A stretch of 64,000 bases of DNA from Aquanectria penicillioides (Eukaryota > Ascomycota > Sordariomycetes > Hypocreales > Nectriaceae), in assembly GCA_003415625.1 (NCBI GenBank), contig PYIU01000003.1, positions 3,224,001-3,288,000 on the forward strand. Direction: 5' to 3'. A program made the translations under genes and the position numbers. The notes beneath the pieces were generated by a model. The model had not been told where the DNA came from and ran no database searches. It worked only from the letters and a program-made list of their open reading frames with translations. Positions 24,035 to 35,196 of the stretch are shown piece after piece (the stretch's first letter is position 1; each line of letters begins with the position of its first letter).

Positions 24035-25753
24035 GTTGTAAGTTGTTTGAATTGTGTTGTGGGATTGGGATATTTCTGATTAAATGTTTGTGTTGATAAT
24101 GAAACAAAGCCGAAATCCTCGGGGATGATCTCGACTTATATACATGTTCGTTCTCGTAGATACCCAGTTTCCGCACCACGGGATACCTCTCTTTGCAAGT
24201 TTCCACCAAAATAGCATCAAACCGATGCAGGACTTGAACTCTGAAGCTCTCCACCACCTACTTCATCCCGCGTCATGGCATCCTCTCTCGTACATAGCCG
24301 TGCAGTGACGAAGTGATTCTCAGCCAATTTCTGAACCTTGCACAGAGTCCTGAACACACCATTGGCTGTGCCGTATAGTCGTGCTCGACCTAGAGATATC
24401 TCAGCGTCATCTTCTCAGATATGTGACGTTGACGATGCATGCAATCCCTGGTTGATTCTCGACCCGATCTCCGCCAAGAGGGGCGACCAAGTGGAGCTCC
24501 AAAGGACATACATGTACCATAGTATATATGATGGAAGAGGTCCGATCAGTGCATCGGATAGAGGCTAGTGACGCAGGTGCTCAATGATCGCCCTGTTGCA
24601 ACCCATAGAAGTCTTGCGGGGAAGGGGGCGTTAACGCCACCACAGCCACCTATTTGCATCATAGATGTCGTGGCGTACATAGGACATGGTGCTGGCTCTC
24701 CCATGACCGTTCACAACGCACAAGGAAAATCGGCAGGCAAACTAGATTGAAAATTATGGCCTCATTGGTCATTGAACCATGCAGCTCGGAGGAAAAATCA
24801 GGGTTACCGGAATACCGTTATGACGGCAATTGTTGCGCCAACTGAGCAAGCCTGGTACCGAGTTCTACAAACAAGGCAATAGTCGCCAGGTGGACCCTTG
24901 TACGTTGTGACGCAAATGGCCATGGGTTGGTCACAGAACCGATGAGATTTCAATGACGCAGAGACTTTGTTAGGGCTTGCCTAGGAATTCGATCATTTTT
25001 GGACCTGTTCCGATTGCTCCCAACGCCTATACTCTATAGGTCACGAGACGGTACCTGGTTAGCGCCTCGATTTTTCCCTCTGTTTCTCAATCTCTTAAAG
25101 TAAATTGACATTGGATTGAAGTAAAATAATATTTCTTTGTATTAGAGACTTCCTCTTTTGGCTAATCTTGGTTTGTTTTGTTGTACTTTCCCATTGATCA
25201 TCTGCGTCAGGTTGAGCTGAGTGGTTCATTACGCTACAGGAAAGCTGAGTCTGCCAATGCATCAGAAATAATTGTGTGATGATGATGTGTGCATATTGAT
25301 ATGGCCACCTTAGTCGAGACTTAAGATCTAAAGTGTAGTAGCCACTGTTTAGGAACATCTGAGCGCGGCTCCTCGGCTGCCCTAGCATTTGACACAATAC
25401 AGCTTGATTTTGGACGAGAGGCAGGAATGTGTCTGTGCTCAACGCAGAATTGATTTGCATTTGTGTTATGTGTTTTCTCAAAGGAAATAGATACAGTTCC
25501 TTGTAATTAAGTGTGTGTGTTTGTGTGTCTGGGACGTCTCGTTCGTTATGAAAGTCGTTCTCATCGTCGATTGGAAATGAAACATGACCACTTCAGCCTC
25601 AAACCTAACCAAAACTCAAGGAAAAAAACAATCCCACGACTACAGTCCAATATCTTCCATACCCCGTATGGAAACTCAAGGGTATCAATTGTAGTACTCG
25701 GCATAGAGACCTTTCGGGTTCGCCAAGTTCAGTGTAGCTTAGGTTTCCATGAC
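24035..25753. other. Intergenic, no supported gene
   Basis: The left part is the upstream region of the LEA-like gene. The remaining frames, such as a 128-codon one on the minus strand ending at 25095, lack protein-like features. Confidence 0.5.
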
Positions 25754-26316
25754 TTAGACACGGCTGCGGCGGTACCAAGGGTGGCGGCGGGCATAAGCAG
25801 CATCGGCCTTGGCAACACGCGCCTCACGCTTCTGGACCCAAAAGAAACCAACAAGAGCAGAGACGAGCCACAGAAGGGCAGAGAGGAAGGAAAAGGCAAC
25901 GCCGGCCTTGAACTTGCCACAAGTATCGCCACGAGGAGAAACGTTGCCCCAATCGAAGACTGCACCGCAGCTGTCGCCGAGCCACTGAGCAATGGAGTGT
26001 TAGTCAATGGAGTTGATAAGTAGTCAGAGCCTTGAATTAAACTTACGTTGACGAGCAGGCCAAACACAACCCACCAGAGGATGCTGACGAAAGCATCCAT
26101 TGGCCAGTGGATGAAAGTGCTCGAGAAGGGAATCAACCACAACAGGGAGAGCAGGATGGAGAGACCAGCAACTACTTCGGTGTAGATGAACCGGCCGAGA
26201 TGCCAGCTGCTAGCATGGCTGATGTGGAGGTAGTGACCGGTTACACCAGCGACGATGGCGGCGAAGACGAGCTCCGCTGCTCGGAGGACCATACTGACGA
26301 GGCGATCAAGAGCCAT
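25754..26316 (-). CDS. MARVEL-domain four-helix membrane protein
   Basis: A 166-aa membrane protein in two exons, 26316-26047 and 25984-25754, with a 62-nt intron (GTAAGT donor, TTGACTAACAC branch, CTCAG acceptor). Four hydrophobic segments can be seen. They are near residues 5-28 (LVSMVLRAAELVFAAIVAGV), 45-66 (TEVVAGLSILLSLLWLIPF), 70-92 (WPMDAFVSILWWVVFGLLV) and 117-140 (AGVAFSFLSALLWLVSALVG). Between helices 3 and 4 lies a cysteine-bearing WLGDSCG...DTCGKFKAG loop typical of fungal MARVEL proteins. The tail is basic (WVQKREARVAKADAAYARRH). Such proteins act in plasma-membrane or vesicle organisation; the specific role is unknown. Reading through the intron gives a frame of similar length whose second half is not protein-like. 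Confidence 0.9.
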
Positions 26317-28396
26317 GATGAATAGTGAATGGGTGCAAAAGAAACTTGAAGTGGAATCTAGGTCTTGGGAGAGCGAGCAATTGGAAGGTTCGACGAGATA
26401 GCTGAGAATGCTTTGATTGAGAATGATAGGATGCGCAATGAATCTGCAACCACTTTGTGAACAGGAACACCCTCCATTATTTATCCCAGTGAGAGAAACC
26501 CCCGACGACGTGTCTCACGGGTCCCTCCAATAACTTGGCCACATGATGATGACGCCGTTCGAAGCAGCGAAATTTTTTTTGTTGCGGCCGGTTTTCACCA
26601 CAGCCCGATGGCTTGGAGCCTAGGCCTTGACACGTTGGCCTGGCTGCGAAATCGAGACGGTGGCTCATTCAAGTCGACTAGCACGAGCGGGCATATGAGG
26701 TCATGCGCGACGAGGAACGCTGGTGATGGTGTGGTGCCATTCGTCTGCTGGGCCTCATCTGAAACACGAATGATGTCGCGAGGCCGGGACGAGCAAACAA
26801 GGGCCATCCATCTTCCCCAGGTGTCCAAAGGCGTCAAAAGGCATCGTCCAAGTTATTGCGCACGACGTTTTCGAATGCCGCTCCAACCGTCCAAGACTTC
26901 CCAACGCGTGTCGCTTGGGCTGGTCCATCATGCCACGCCTTTGCCAAGAAACCCCCTTTCACCACTCGCCAGAATCATGACGACTGCGCCCCAAGGAAAG
27001 CAAACCAAAAAAAAAAAAAAAAAAAAAAAACGTAGGTGAGGCTAAGAAAAGCGATCCATCTGTGATGACGCCTACCTCTACAGCGGCATCACCCACGGTT
27101 GGAAATCTGGCCCATCATGGGTGTGTCTGCCGCTTACCGTTAACGGTCAGGTCAGTCTTGTGGTCAACTTTGAAGTATGACGGATTTCTCAACGTTCCCG
27201 GCTATTGGTCTGCACACATGACCAACACTTCTGTATGTGGCATAACCTCCTCTTAAACCAACATCACGATGCGATTTGCGCTCTTCCCATTCCAAGCGTC
27301 TCCGCCAAATAAAGGCAGACTAAAACACAAAAAGAAGTTTCGTCCCTTCGCTCTACCGAACGTCGTAATAGTGTTCCGATCGGATAACTGCCGTGTCTGG
27401 GGCCGCATCTCCACTTCGAGAGTGGCTTTGCGCATACGTATTCTCCCATCTGTGCTGTGAAGAAGCCCCCACCAGAAGCGCCTTCTGAGGCACACTTCAT
27501 TCAGCTGGGTTGGGATGGTAGGTCCAAAAAAAAATTCAATTTAGGGCTGTCCACCGACCCATGAAGAAATTGTAATTCTGTGGAGTCTGTGTTTATGTGA
27601 TCTGTGGGTTGATCGGCACTGAAGATGCGCGGCCTAGCCAATTGGTGCACTTCTCAACTGCCAACCCAATATCGAATCACCTCTCGGGCACTCCTCTCTA
27701 TTGCTTGACAAACTAGGTGACCGAGGAGTGTAACTCTAGGGTTCAATATTTTCCCGACAAGGAAATCCAACAACCTCGGGCTGGCTTGTCACTACCCTTG
27801 CCCGCCTCTTAAACTTTGAATGGCACCCTCCCAGTATGTCCCCCATTTTCGGACTCTCAAAACATCACCCCGACTTCGAAAACCTGTGACGAGGGTCTTT
27901 CAGGGCTCCCAAGCCATACTTGGACTTTTCTAGGACCAAGAGGTGTCTGTAAGCCAAGCCAAACAAAAGATCAACTAATGTGGCCGGTACCCTGCAGATC
28001 CTGTCGGCTCCGAGTCTGAGAGCCATGTACTCCAGCTGAGGGTGAAAGTACAGGAACATCGAGACATCTGCGGCTTCAAAACCACCCCTGTGGTTGAATC
28101 CATGTCTGTTTAATCTTTGGGTTTCGTGCTGGCTAGAACCAACGCCGCTGGCCCAAAATGTTTCCTTGTCTGTAACCTTGTTGAGGGGAATCGGCCATTC
28201 TGACGGAATTACTTCCGCCCAACCTGCCCAACCTGGCGTTGGGGTGCCTCGGTTGGCATGCGCTTACCCCACGTCAGATGTGCTGATGGGATGCGACCCC
28301 AGACTTGTGATGGAGGTTGGCGTCCTACTTAATTAGTGCGGAATTGCTTCTTGTGATGATCCTCAATTTCGCCCTTTTACCTCCTTCGAGCCCGCC
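26317..28396. other. Intergenic, no supported gene
   Basis: Upstream regions of two divergent genes (the MARVEL protein and the acyl-CoA dehydrogenase), about 2 kb. Apart from the A24 tract nothing specific is recognised; open frames are short and without features. Confidence 0.5.
27007..27030. repeat. A24 homopolymer
   Basis: An uninterrupted run of 24 A residues in intergenic DNA. No coding sequence recognisable as a retro-inserted gene precedes it. Confidence 0.9.
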
Positions 28397-30425
28397 ATGG
28401 AGTCGTCAGGCGCGGACAAGGGCTTCTTTCAGAACCCTCCCGTCCTCGAGAACCAGGTATACGACGATGCAACCTTCCAGAGATGTTTTAAGCGTGAGAT
28501 TTCACAATTGATTACCGGGGGATTTAGCCATGACTGATTGCATCTCAGTTTTCCTTCCCAGCGACGTTGCCAGGAGCGTCGAGACGGACATTGCCGAATT
28601 AGGAAATAAAGTCCTCTCCGACCAGGTTTTTACCTGGATTACGGATGCGGAACACAACAAGCCTTATCTCAAAGGATCGGGCAGGGATGTTTTTGGGCAA
28701 TGGAAAGGCGACCTTGTAACCGGTGAAGGCTGGCGTGGCCTTCAGAATTTCGGTTTCGCCCATGGGTAGGTTGAATACGCCCCGACAACATTAGCCGTGG
28801 ACGCCCTGACGAGAGTGTAGAATCGTTGCTGCTGGCTATGATACGCCATACGGCCCATTCTCGAGGCCATATCAGTTCCTCCGCATACAGCTCTGGACGG
28901 CATCTTGCGCGAATGTGACATGCCCCTCTGCGATGCAGGATGGCGCTGCCCGCTTATTGCAAACTCATCTTACCACCCCGTCTCTCGTCTCGAAGCTCTC
29001 TAGCGAGGAGAAGCAGGTGTTCCAAAATGCGTTTGATCACCTCACCTCCCGTGATCCAGACTATGCCTGGACAAGTGGGCAGTGGATGACCGAGCGTACA
29101 GGTGGAAGCGACGTCTCGTTAACCGAAACGACCGCCCTGTACCAGCCAAGTGCCGAGGTCCGCTTCGCTTCTAGACAAGAAGGGATACCACTTGGGCCAT
29201 GGAGCATCAGCGGATTCAAGTGGTTCTCCTCGGCGACCGATTCAAGGATGACTGTCCTCCTTGCCCGCACGGAAAAGGGGGGCTGTCAACATTCGTGGCG
29301 CCCATGCGCAAACATGACCCTCACGCTACCACTTCAACTGGGGTGCCAAAGGCTGACGGCGAGGTCCTGAACGGGGTTCGCATTGAACGCTTGAAGAACA
29401 AGTCAGGAACGCAATCACTCCCGACCGCTGAGCTGAGCTTGGAGGATATGCGGGGATGGCGTATCGGCCAGGAAGGCCGCGGCATCCATGAAGTCAGCAC
29501 CATCTTGAACTTGACCAGGATCTATTCCACAGTTGCTGCCGTAAGTTACGTTGGCCGTGGCCTGGGCATTGCCAGGGCATTTGCCCGGGTACGAGAGATT
29601 GGGGCTGGTAAAGGGGCTAGGATGAAGTTGACAGAGAGTTCACTCCATATGAGGACTATGGCTAAGATGACTGCTGAGTACCGGGGACTCATGCTACTGA
29701 CAGTTTTCGCGGCCTATGTCCTTGGACTAACCGAACACCCAGCAACTGCCTCCAACTCGAATGTTTCTCAGGCTCTCAAGGCATTGACGCCCCCGCCCGA
29801 ATCCACAGGGCCTCTGCTGCGGGTTCTCACCCAGTTAGCGAAGGCGTATGTTTGCAAGCCCTCGGTGGCTTTGTTGTTTTCTTGCATGGAGGCATTAGGG
29901 GGCGTGGGCTATCTCCTCAACGAGGAACAGGAATACCTCAACATTGCTAGACTGCACCGTGATTGCAGCGTGCTACCTATTTGGGAGGGCACGACAGATG
30001 TTCTCAGCACGGATTTCATCAGAGCTCTGAAGCACCCGAAAGGAGGCAACGACTCAATAGATGCACTAGGCAACTTTATCAAAACTGCCTTTGAGTTTAA
30101 AGGCAAGGCTGCAAGACCTAGTGGCTGGGATCCTGTTAAAAAATGGGAGGAAGTGAGAAGTCAGCTGCTAAGCAGCTCGTCGGCTGAGTTGATGAGCGAG
30201 GCAAGAGAGTTACTCTGGAGTGTGGGTGATTTACTGGTATCAGTTCTTCTCTATGTCGATGCTGGCAGTGACGGAGATGCGGTATCGCAGGATATATTCT
30301 TGCGGTTCTTAGAGGAAAAGGGAGTATTGGCAAAGCGAGTGAGGGTTTCAGTGAGCGATGGCCTGTCTCGAGACGTTGCCATCGTATACGGAGACTCAAT
30401 TAGTGAGATTACACCCAAACTATGA
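28397..30425 (+). CDS. AidB-like acyl-CoA dehydrogenase, one apparent frameshift at a G6 run
   Basis: A flavoprotein dehydrogenase of the long AidB-like branch, about 639 aa if the frame is restored. Exons are 28397-28493, 28549-28765 and 28821-30425; introns are 55 nt each. The start GCCATGG gives MESSGADKGFF. Visible family marks are NPPVLENQVYDD at the N-terminus, QWMTERTGGSDVS (FAD/substrate loop), ISGFKWFSSA, and EALGGVGYLLNEE followed by LPIWEGTTDVLSTDF near the active-site end. The frame carrying TGGSDVS runs into a stop at 29370. The frame carrying the second half takes over at a six-G run (29277-29282), and one extra G would join EKGG to LSTFVAPMR exactly. Either the assembly lacks a base or the gene is broken. 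AidB-type enzymes have been linked to alkylation damage and to branched acyl-CoA oxidation; the substrate here is unknown. Confidence 0.88.
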
Positions 30426-31125
30426 GGCCTTGAAGCAGTCATACCAACGAGATAGTAAGTAGATAGCAAGCAGATACTATTTTTATTCTTCATACATTGC
30501 GAACACGCGAATAAGAATATCATACAAAAATAAATGTGGCATGGATGCCATCCCAGCTGCGCTGGGTATAGAGGTGAATAAAGTTCATTTCCCTGGATGG
30601 AAATAATTCATGACACCAACGAGGTGTCAAACCAGACCACGCCGGCGTCGTATGGTGACGCATATCCGAAGTTGTCGAAGGGCACAATCTTATGGATCTT
30701 CCTAAAGAGCTCCCACGACGTGAATGCTTGCGCAAGTTCTGTGTTCCTGAATGTTACCCCGAAGCTCCCAAGTCTTGTGGAAGTGGGGGATTCCTGATGC
30801 TGCGTGCTTCTCCACCACGGCGTAAGATATATAAATAGTAAAAACAAGGATGTTGAAGGAAATATCATAAACAACAATGCGAGGTAGCCGATGAACTTTC
30901 GATGGTGCTCATTGAGTAACTGCTGCACAGAGGAAACTCAAATGAAAAATAAAATAGAATAAGGAGCGGTGCTGGTGTGTTTCGAGATGACTGTATTCTC
31001 GACGAAGCGATCGCAGCTAATCGATAGGGATGTCACTGGAAATGACGGTATAATAAATGCGGAAGGGATTATAAGGTGCCGTTCAATTTAGGGCGCTATT
31101 GTCTTTGAAGCCGACTTGATGACCT
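30426..31125. other. Intergenic between convergent genes
   Basis: The 3' flanks of the acyl-CoA dehydrogenase (+) and of the small secreted protein gene (-). AT-rich patches near 30470-30540 and 30920-30970 fit transcript 3' ends. No gene is seen. Confidence 0.5.
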
Positions 31126-31602
31126 CTAGCAAGTTCCCTTGAAATCCTGAGCCTTGAGGGTGATGGACTTGCAGTTGGAGGTGCTTGACTTGGTTCCGTA
31201 CAGGGCCCGGCCACCAGATTTGTTCGGGCACGAGATGAATTTAGTGCTCCCGTCGTGGGCTAACAAGGTGTTGCTTCCGCTCTTCGACAAGGTCCACAGG
31301 TTGGGTCCAATGGTAGGATCAAGGCATTGGAATAGGCCATCTGGGTTGAGGAAGCATGCGTTGTTGAAGTCATCCAACAGAATGTCTTGCGGGTTGGACA
31401 AGTTAATGCAGTACCAGCCCTCGGGGTCGGTAGTATCTAGGTATAGGAAACCGTTCTGCTTGCTTTGATGCACGATATCTCCCGTGGAGGTTTCATGGAG
31501 AGTAAAGCAACAGGCACCGGTTGGCACATCTTTCGTAGCCCGAGGGAGGACGGCGGCAGTGACCAAAGAGCAGAAGAGAGCTAGAAGTTTGAATGAATGC
31601 AT
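31126..31602 (-). CDS. Small secreted cysteine-rich protein
   Basis: An intronless 158-aa protein. The N-terminus MHSFKLLALFCSLVTAAVLP is a typical signal peptide with probable cleavage near residue 17-20. The mature part of about 140 residues holds eight cysteines: a CC pair soon after the start, then single ones in YCIN, ACFL, QCLD, SCPN and NCKS, and the last residue. An even number fits disulfide bonding outside the cell. The core GFLYLDTTDPEGWYCINLSN is well ordered and not low-complexity. I do not recognise the family. Size, secretion and cysteine content make it effector-like or cell-wall-associated, but that is inference. Confidence 0.78.
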   Translation of the reverse strand: MHSFKLLALFCSLVTAAVLPRATKDVPTGACCFTLHETSTGDIVHQSKQNGFLYLDTTDPEGWYCINLSNPQDILLDDFNNACFLNPDGLFQCLDPTIGPNLWTLSKSGSNTLLAHDGSTKFISCPNKSGGRALYGTKSSTSNCKSITLKAQDFKGTC

Positions 31603-33396
31603 TTTGATATTTTAAGGTGATGTTTTGAGTGATGGTCGAGTGGTTCAAGGTTTTGTGATGAAGTTGAGCAACCCTCGAGAGATGGTGCGAATTGGTTGGA
31701 CCGGATGTAAGTGAGAGTGGAGGGTGTGATGATGCCGCGAATTGGGAGGGTCACAAAAGGAGGAGACAAAGGAGGCTTTATGTACGCCCGTGAAGTTCTA
31801 TGGCTTCCTGATGCCGTCTAAGACTCCTTCATCACGGCCAGAGCTCGGACTCTTTCCATTGACAAACGTCACAACCCTCAGGGTAACATGCACTCGAGCC
31901 GTGGATCACCGTTGGTTAGCTACGATGGGGCATCAGGTCATCAGGTGGACGACGAAACCGGACAGACTCCGGGCTGCACGAAGGTGATAGGATTTACGAG
32001 GAGGCATTGATCATCGTGAGGCACCGCGAGACCAAGCTGCAAGCGCTTGTGTTGAAGGAGCAAGGCGACTGTGACGTGTCGTGCAGGTGATGTGAATGAA
32101 GAGAGACGGGACGCATCGATTGGCAGCACCGCTGACTCGCACTAAGAAGCAATCAGGGGCATCGCGAGCGGGATTGGGGGCCACAGGTCGGGCTAGTGAC
32201 GGCCGGATATTGGGTCCAACGGCCGATGACACCGGGTGAGCCTTTTTCTAACGCTCGTTGGTGTTTGATGGTGGCCAAAGTTCGCGACCTGCCAGATGCA
32301 AGGGACCAACAGAAGGCCGCAGGCTGGGGATGTGATGCAGAATGGCTCTTCTAGACTCGAGCGCAGTGGAGGCGCCGAGGAGGAGGCCGCAGACGCAGGG
32401 CGCAGAGGTTGGCATCGGGACAGAAGCTGGGGTATCGGCGCACTGGAGCTCGGTGCTGGGAGGGGAACCTGCGGGGGTTCCGTCACTCTCGCATCAGCCA
32501 CCAACAAGGGGAAGCATTGTCTCAGAGCACACATTGGCTGGCGTTGTGTGACGATGTCGGTGATGAGTGCAAGTCGTGATGCGGCCTGGCCAACGAACCA
32601 GCGGCCGACGTTACAGGATCGACAGACGTTGGTGCGACGGCCATGCGTGCCGTCACGTGGTTGTCCAAATCGAATCCCACCTCGCGCTCCTCCTCCAATG
32701 GCAGGCGGGTTCCGCGGCTTCGGGCGGGCTTCAGGCGGGCTTCAGGCGGGCTTCAGGCCGGCCGCTACCCACTACAGGGCGCTATTGTGTGCTACCGGGT
32801 GCTACCTACAGCCACGGTGGCTACTCCACTCCGACCAGGCCCGACCAGGCGTCCCCCCAAGCCCATGCTACCGTCACCAGCTGTCACGTTTTAGCTCGAT
32901 CAAGGGCCGTTTGCTTGCTTGCTTTTGATGCCTGGCTGGGCCGCTGTTCGAACGCATACGTCATTGTATCTGGCTGCCCTTCCTCTCTTCGACTTCCTGT
33001 CCCATCCTCAACCATCACAGGTTTCCAGTGCGATTCACACAGCTCAAGCGAGCCTCCATAGAGCGTCACTCTTAGACTCTGCAATCTTGACCCTGGATGC
33101 CTGGCCGGTCCCCGCTCTTGCGACTTCGTCGACCTGCCCTATTGGGCTGTATGAGCCGTCTTCCGGAGCCTTTCTCTTCTGATAGCACTACGGTGCAACA
33201 TCAAGTGATTCTCCTCCGCCAAACCTCCAAGGTGACGCGTTAAGAATTTGTCAGACCCGACTGTGACACCGTGGAGGAACATTACCTAGTCTCAGCCTCT
33301 CAGCCTTGCACTCTAATACTAGAATCTTCCCTTCCCCTCTTCTACTCCTTCTCTAGCGAGAACGCCCGCGCTATCTATCATCGTCATCGTCCTAAA
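31603..33396. other. Intergenic between divergent genes
   Basis: About 1.8 kb between the secreted protein gene and the adenosine deaminase gene. It contains an 11-bp tandem repeat near 32.7 kb and, before 33397, a CT-rich leader-like segment. Overlapping open frames around 32300-33000 are GC-rich and without protein features. Confidence 0.5.
32724..32756. repeat. Three perfect tandem copies of an 11-bp unit
   Basis: The unit GCGGGCTTCAG is repeated three times without mismatch; a degenerate copy precedes it and a partial copy follows. The unit length is not a multiple of three, which argues against coding function. Confidence 0.9.
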
Positions 33397-35196
33397 ATGG
33401 CAGACTACACCATGTCCAACGAGGAGTGGGAGGAGGTCGCACAAGACATCCCCCCTCTCTCCGACCCGTTTCTCCAGCAATATCTCTCCGGACGTGCCAA
33501 CTTGATTGCCCAGGAGAAGACGAGCCGGTCTGATGCGTCCTTCAGGGCGGCCTTGTCGCCCATTGCCAAGAAGGCGTGCGCGATTGTTGATCGCATCCGA
33601 GATCATGAGAATAAGACCATTTGGACCCCCCAGGTCGAGGAAGAGCTTGCTCAGACCACAAACGAGTGCATCTTTCCCGGAATGATGTTCATGCTTGCCA
33701 AGGAGCGCATGGAGAAAACTCACCTTTGGAAGATTGTGCGCCGCATGCCCAAGGGCGGTCTGCTGCACGCCCATCTAGACGCCATGGTGAATTTCGATTT
33801 TGTTCTAAAAGAACTTTTGGATGCTCCTGGGATGCACATTTCAAGTGACCGGCCTCTCGATACAAAGGAGGCGAGGGAAAATGCATCTTTGAACTTTCGC
33901 TACAGAGCGAAGAAAATCACCGAGGGCTCTGTCTGGGAGCAAAAGTACCAGCCCGACAACTTCCAGTTGATCACAAAGGCGGCTGAAGAGTTCCCGGATG
34001 GCGGGAGGCCAGGCTTTCTCAAGTGGCTTAAAAGCAGATGCACCCTCTCGACTGCGGACTTGCACGAGCAGCATCATGGCATCGATGCCATCTGGGTCAA
34101 GTTTGCCAAGTGCTTCGAGGTGGTTGCAACCATGATCCATTACGAGCCTATATTCCGCGCATTTCTCCGTCAGCTTATGAAAGATCTAAAGGATGACGGT
34201 GTGAATTGGGCTGAGCTTCGGTAGGTCATCCTACCATCCGCAAGTAACCCTTCTAACGAGTGCAGATTCACCTGGCCGCTGAACTATTGCCGCGACCAGC
34301 AGGAAGAACCCGAAAAGGACTATGTCCACATGTTCCAGGTGATAGAGGAAGAAATTGCTCACTTCAAGAAGTCGCCTGAAGGCGAGGGCTTTTGGGGTCT
34401 CACGACCATCTGGACTTGCCTTCGTGGTTGGTCCACGCGCCTGGTCGTGGAGAACATGGATAGTTGCATAGCCACAAAGATGGCGTTTCCTCATCTGATT
34501 GCGGGTTTCGACCTAGTTGGCCCTGAAGACCTGGGCCGGCCATTGGCCGACCTGATCCCAGAGTTGTTTTGGTTCCGCAAGCAATGCGCCCAGGAAGGCG
34601 TAAACCTACCCTTTTTTTTCCACGCCGGAGAGACCCTTGGCGATGGCACAGACACGGACTCCAACCTTTTTGACGCAATCCTGCTCGGAACCCGTCGCAT
34701 TGGCCACGGGTACAGCCTCTTCAAGCACCCTCTCCTGATTGACATGGTCAAGGAGAAGCGCATCTTGATTGAATCCTGCCCCATCTCCAACGAAGTCCTA
34801 CGCCTATGTGGCTCTGTAACATCCCACCCTCTTCCGGCATTGCTAGCGCGAGGAGTTTCCTGCAGCCTATGTAACGATGACCCAGCCATGTTGGGTCAAG
34901 ACACGGCCGGAATGTCGCATGACTTTTGGCAAGCCTTGCAGGGCTGGCAAAACTTGGGCCTAGCGGGTCTGGGCAGCCTCGCCGAGAACAGCGTGAGGTG
35001 GGCAGCTTTTGAAGACCAAGATCAGGCCGAGTGGATGAAGGGAATCAAGGAAGCCAGCCTAGGATTGGGAGTCAAGGCCAAGAGACTGCAGGAATGGCAG
35101 GTGGAATGGGAGAAATTTTGTCTGTGGATTGTCACCGAATTTGGCGATGAGTTCGGTTCTGACGGGGGAGAGGATAGACCCAAAGAAAAGTCCTAG
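33397..35196 (+). CDS. ADGF/CECR1-type adenosine deaminase-related metallohydrolase
   Basis: A 584-aa protein in two exons, 33397-34220 and 34266-35196, with a 45-nt intron (GTAGGT donor, TTCTAAC branch, GTGCAG acceptor). It belongs to the adenosine/AMP deaminase superfamily, closest to the ADGF (CECR1-like) branch, which deaminates adenosine to inosine with a catalytic zinc. Visible motifs in order are GGLLHAHLDA (metal-binding His pair, ~122-131), FFHAGETLGDG (~393), RRIGHGYSL (~417), ESCPISNEVL (~442) and LCNDDPAMLG (catalytic Asp pair, ~475). The start AAAATGG gives MADYTMSNEEWEEV; a frame opening upstream at 33271 is unlikely because it adds a non-family leader. Secreted ADGFs carry a signal peptide; none is seen here, so the enzyme is probably intracellular. 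Gene intact. Confidence 0.9.

Noticed and set aside
27007..27030. Poly(A) tract as the tail of a retro-inserted gene or SINE
   Set aside because: No coding remnant, target-site duplication or polymerase III box could be recognised in front of it.
29370..30425. Reading the second half of the acyl-CoA dehydrogenase as a separate gene
   Set aside because: Its frame has no promoter-like gap or independent N-terminus; it continues the same domain and is better explained by a one-base frame loss.
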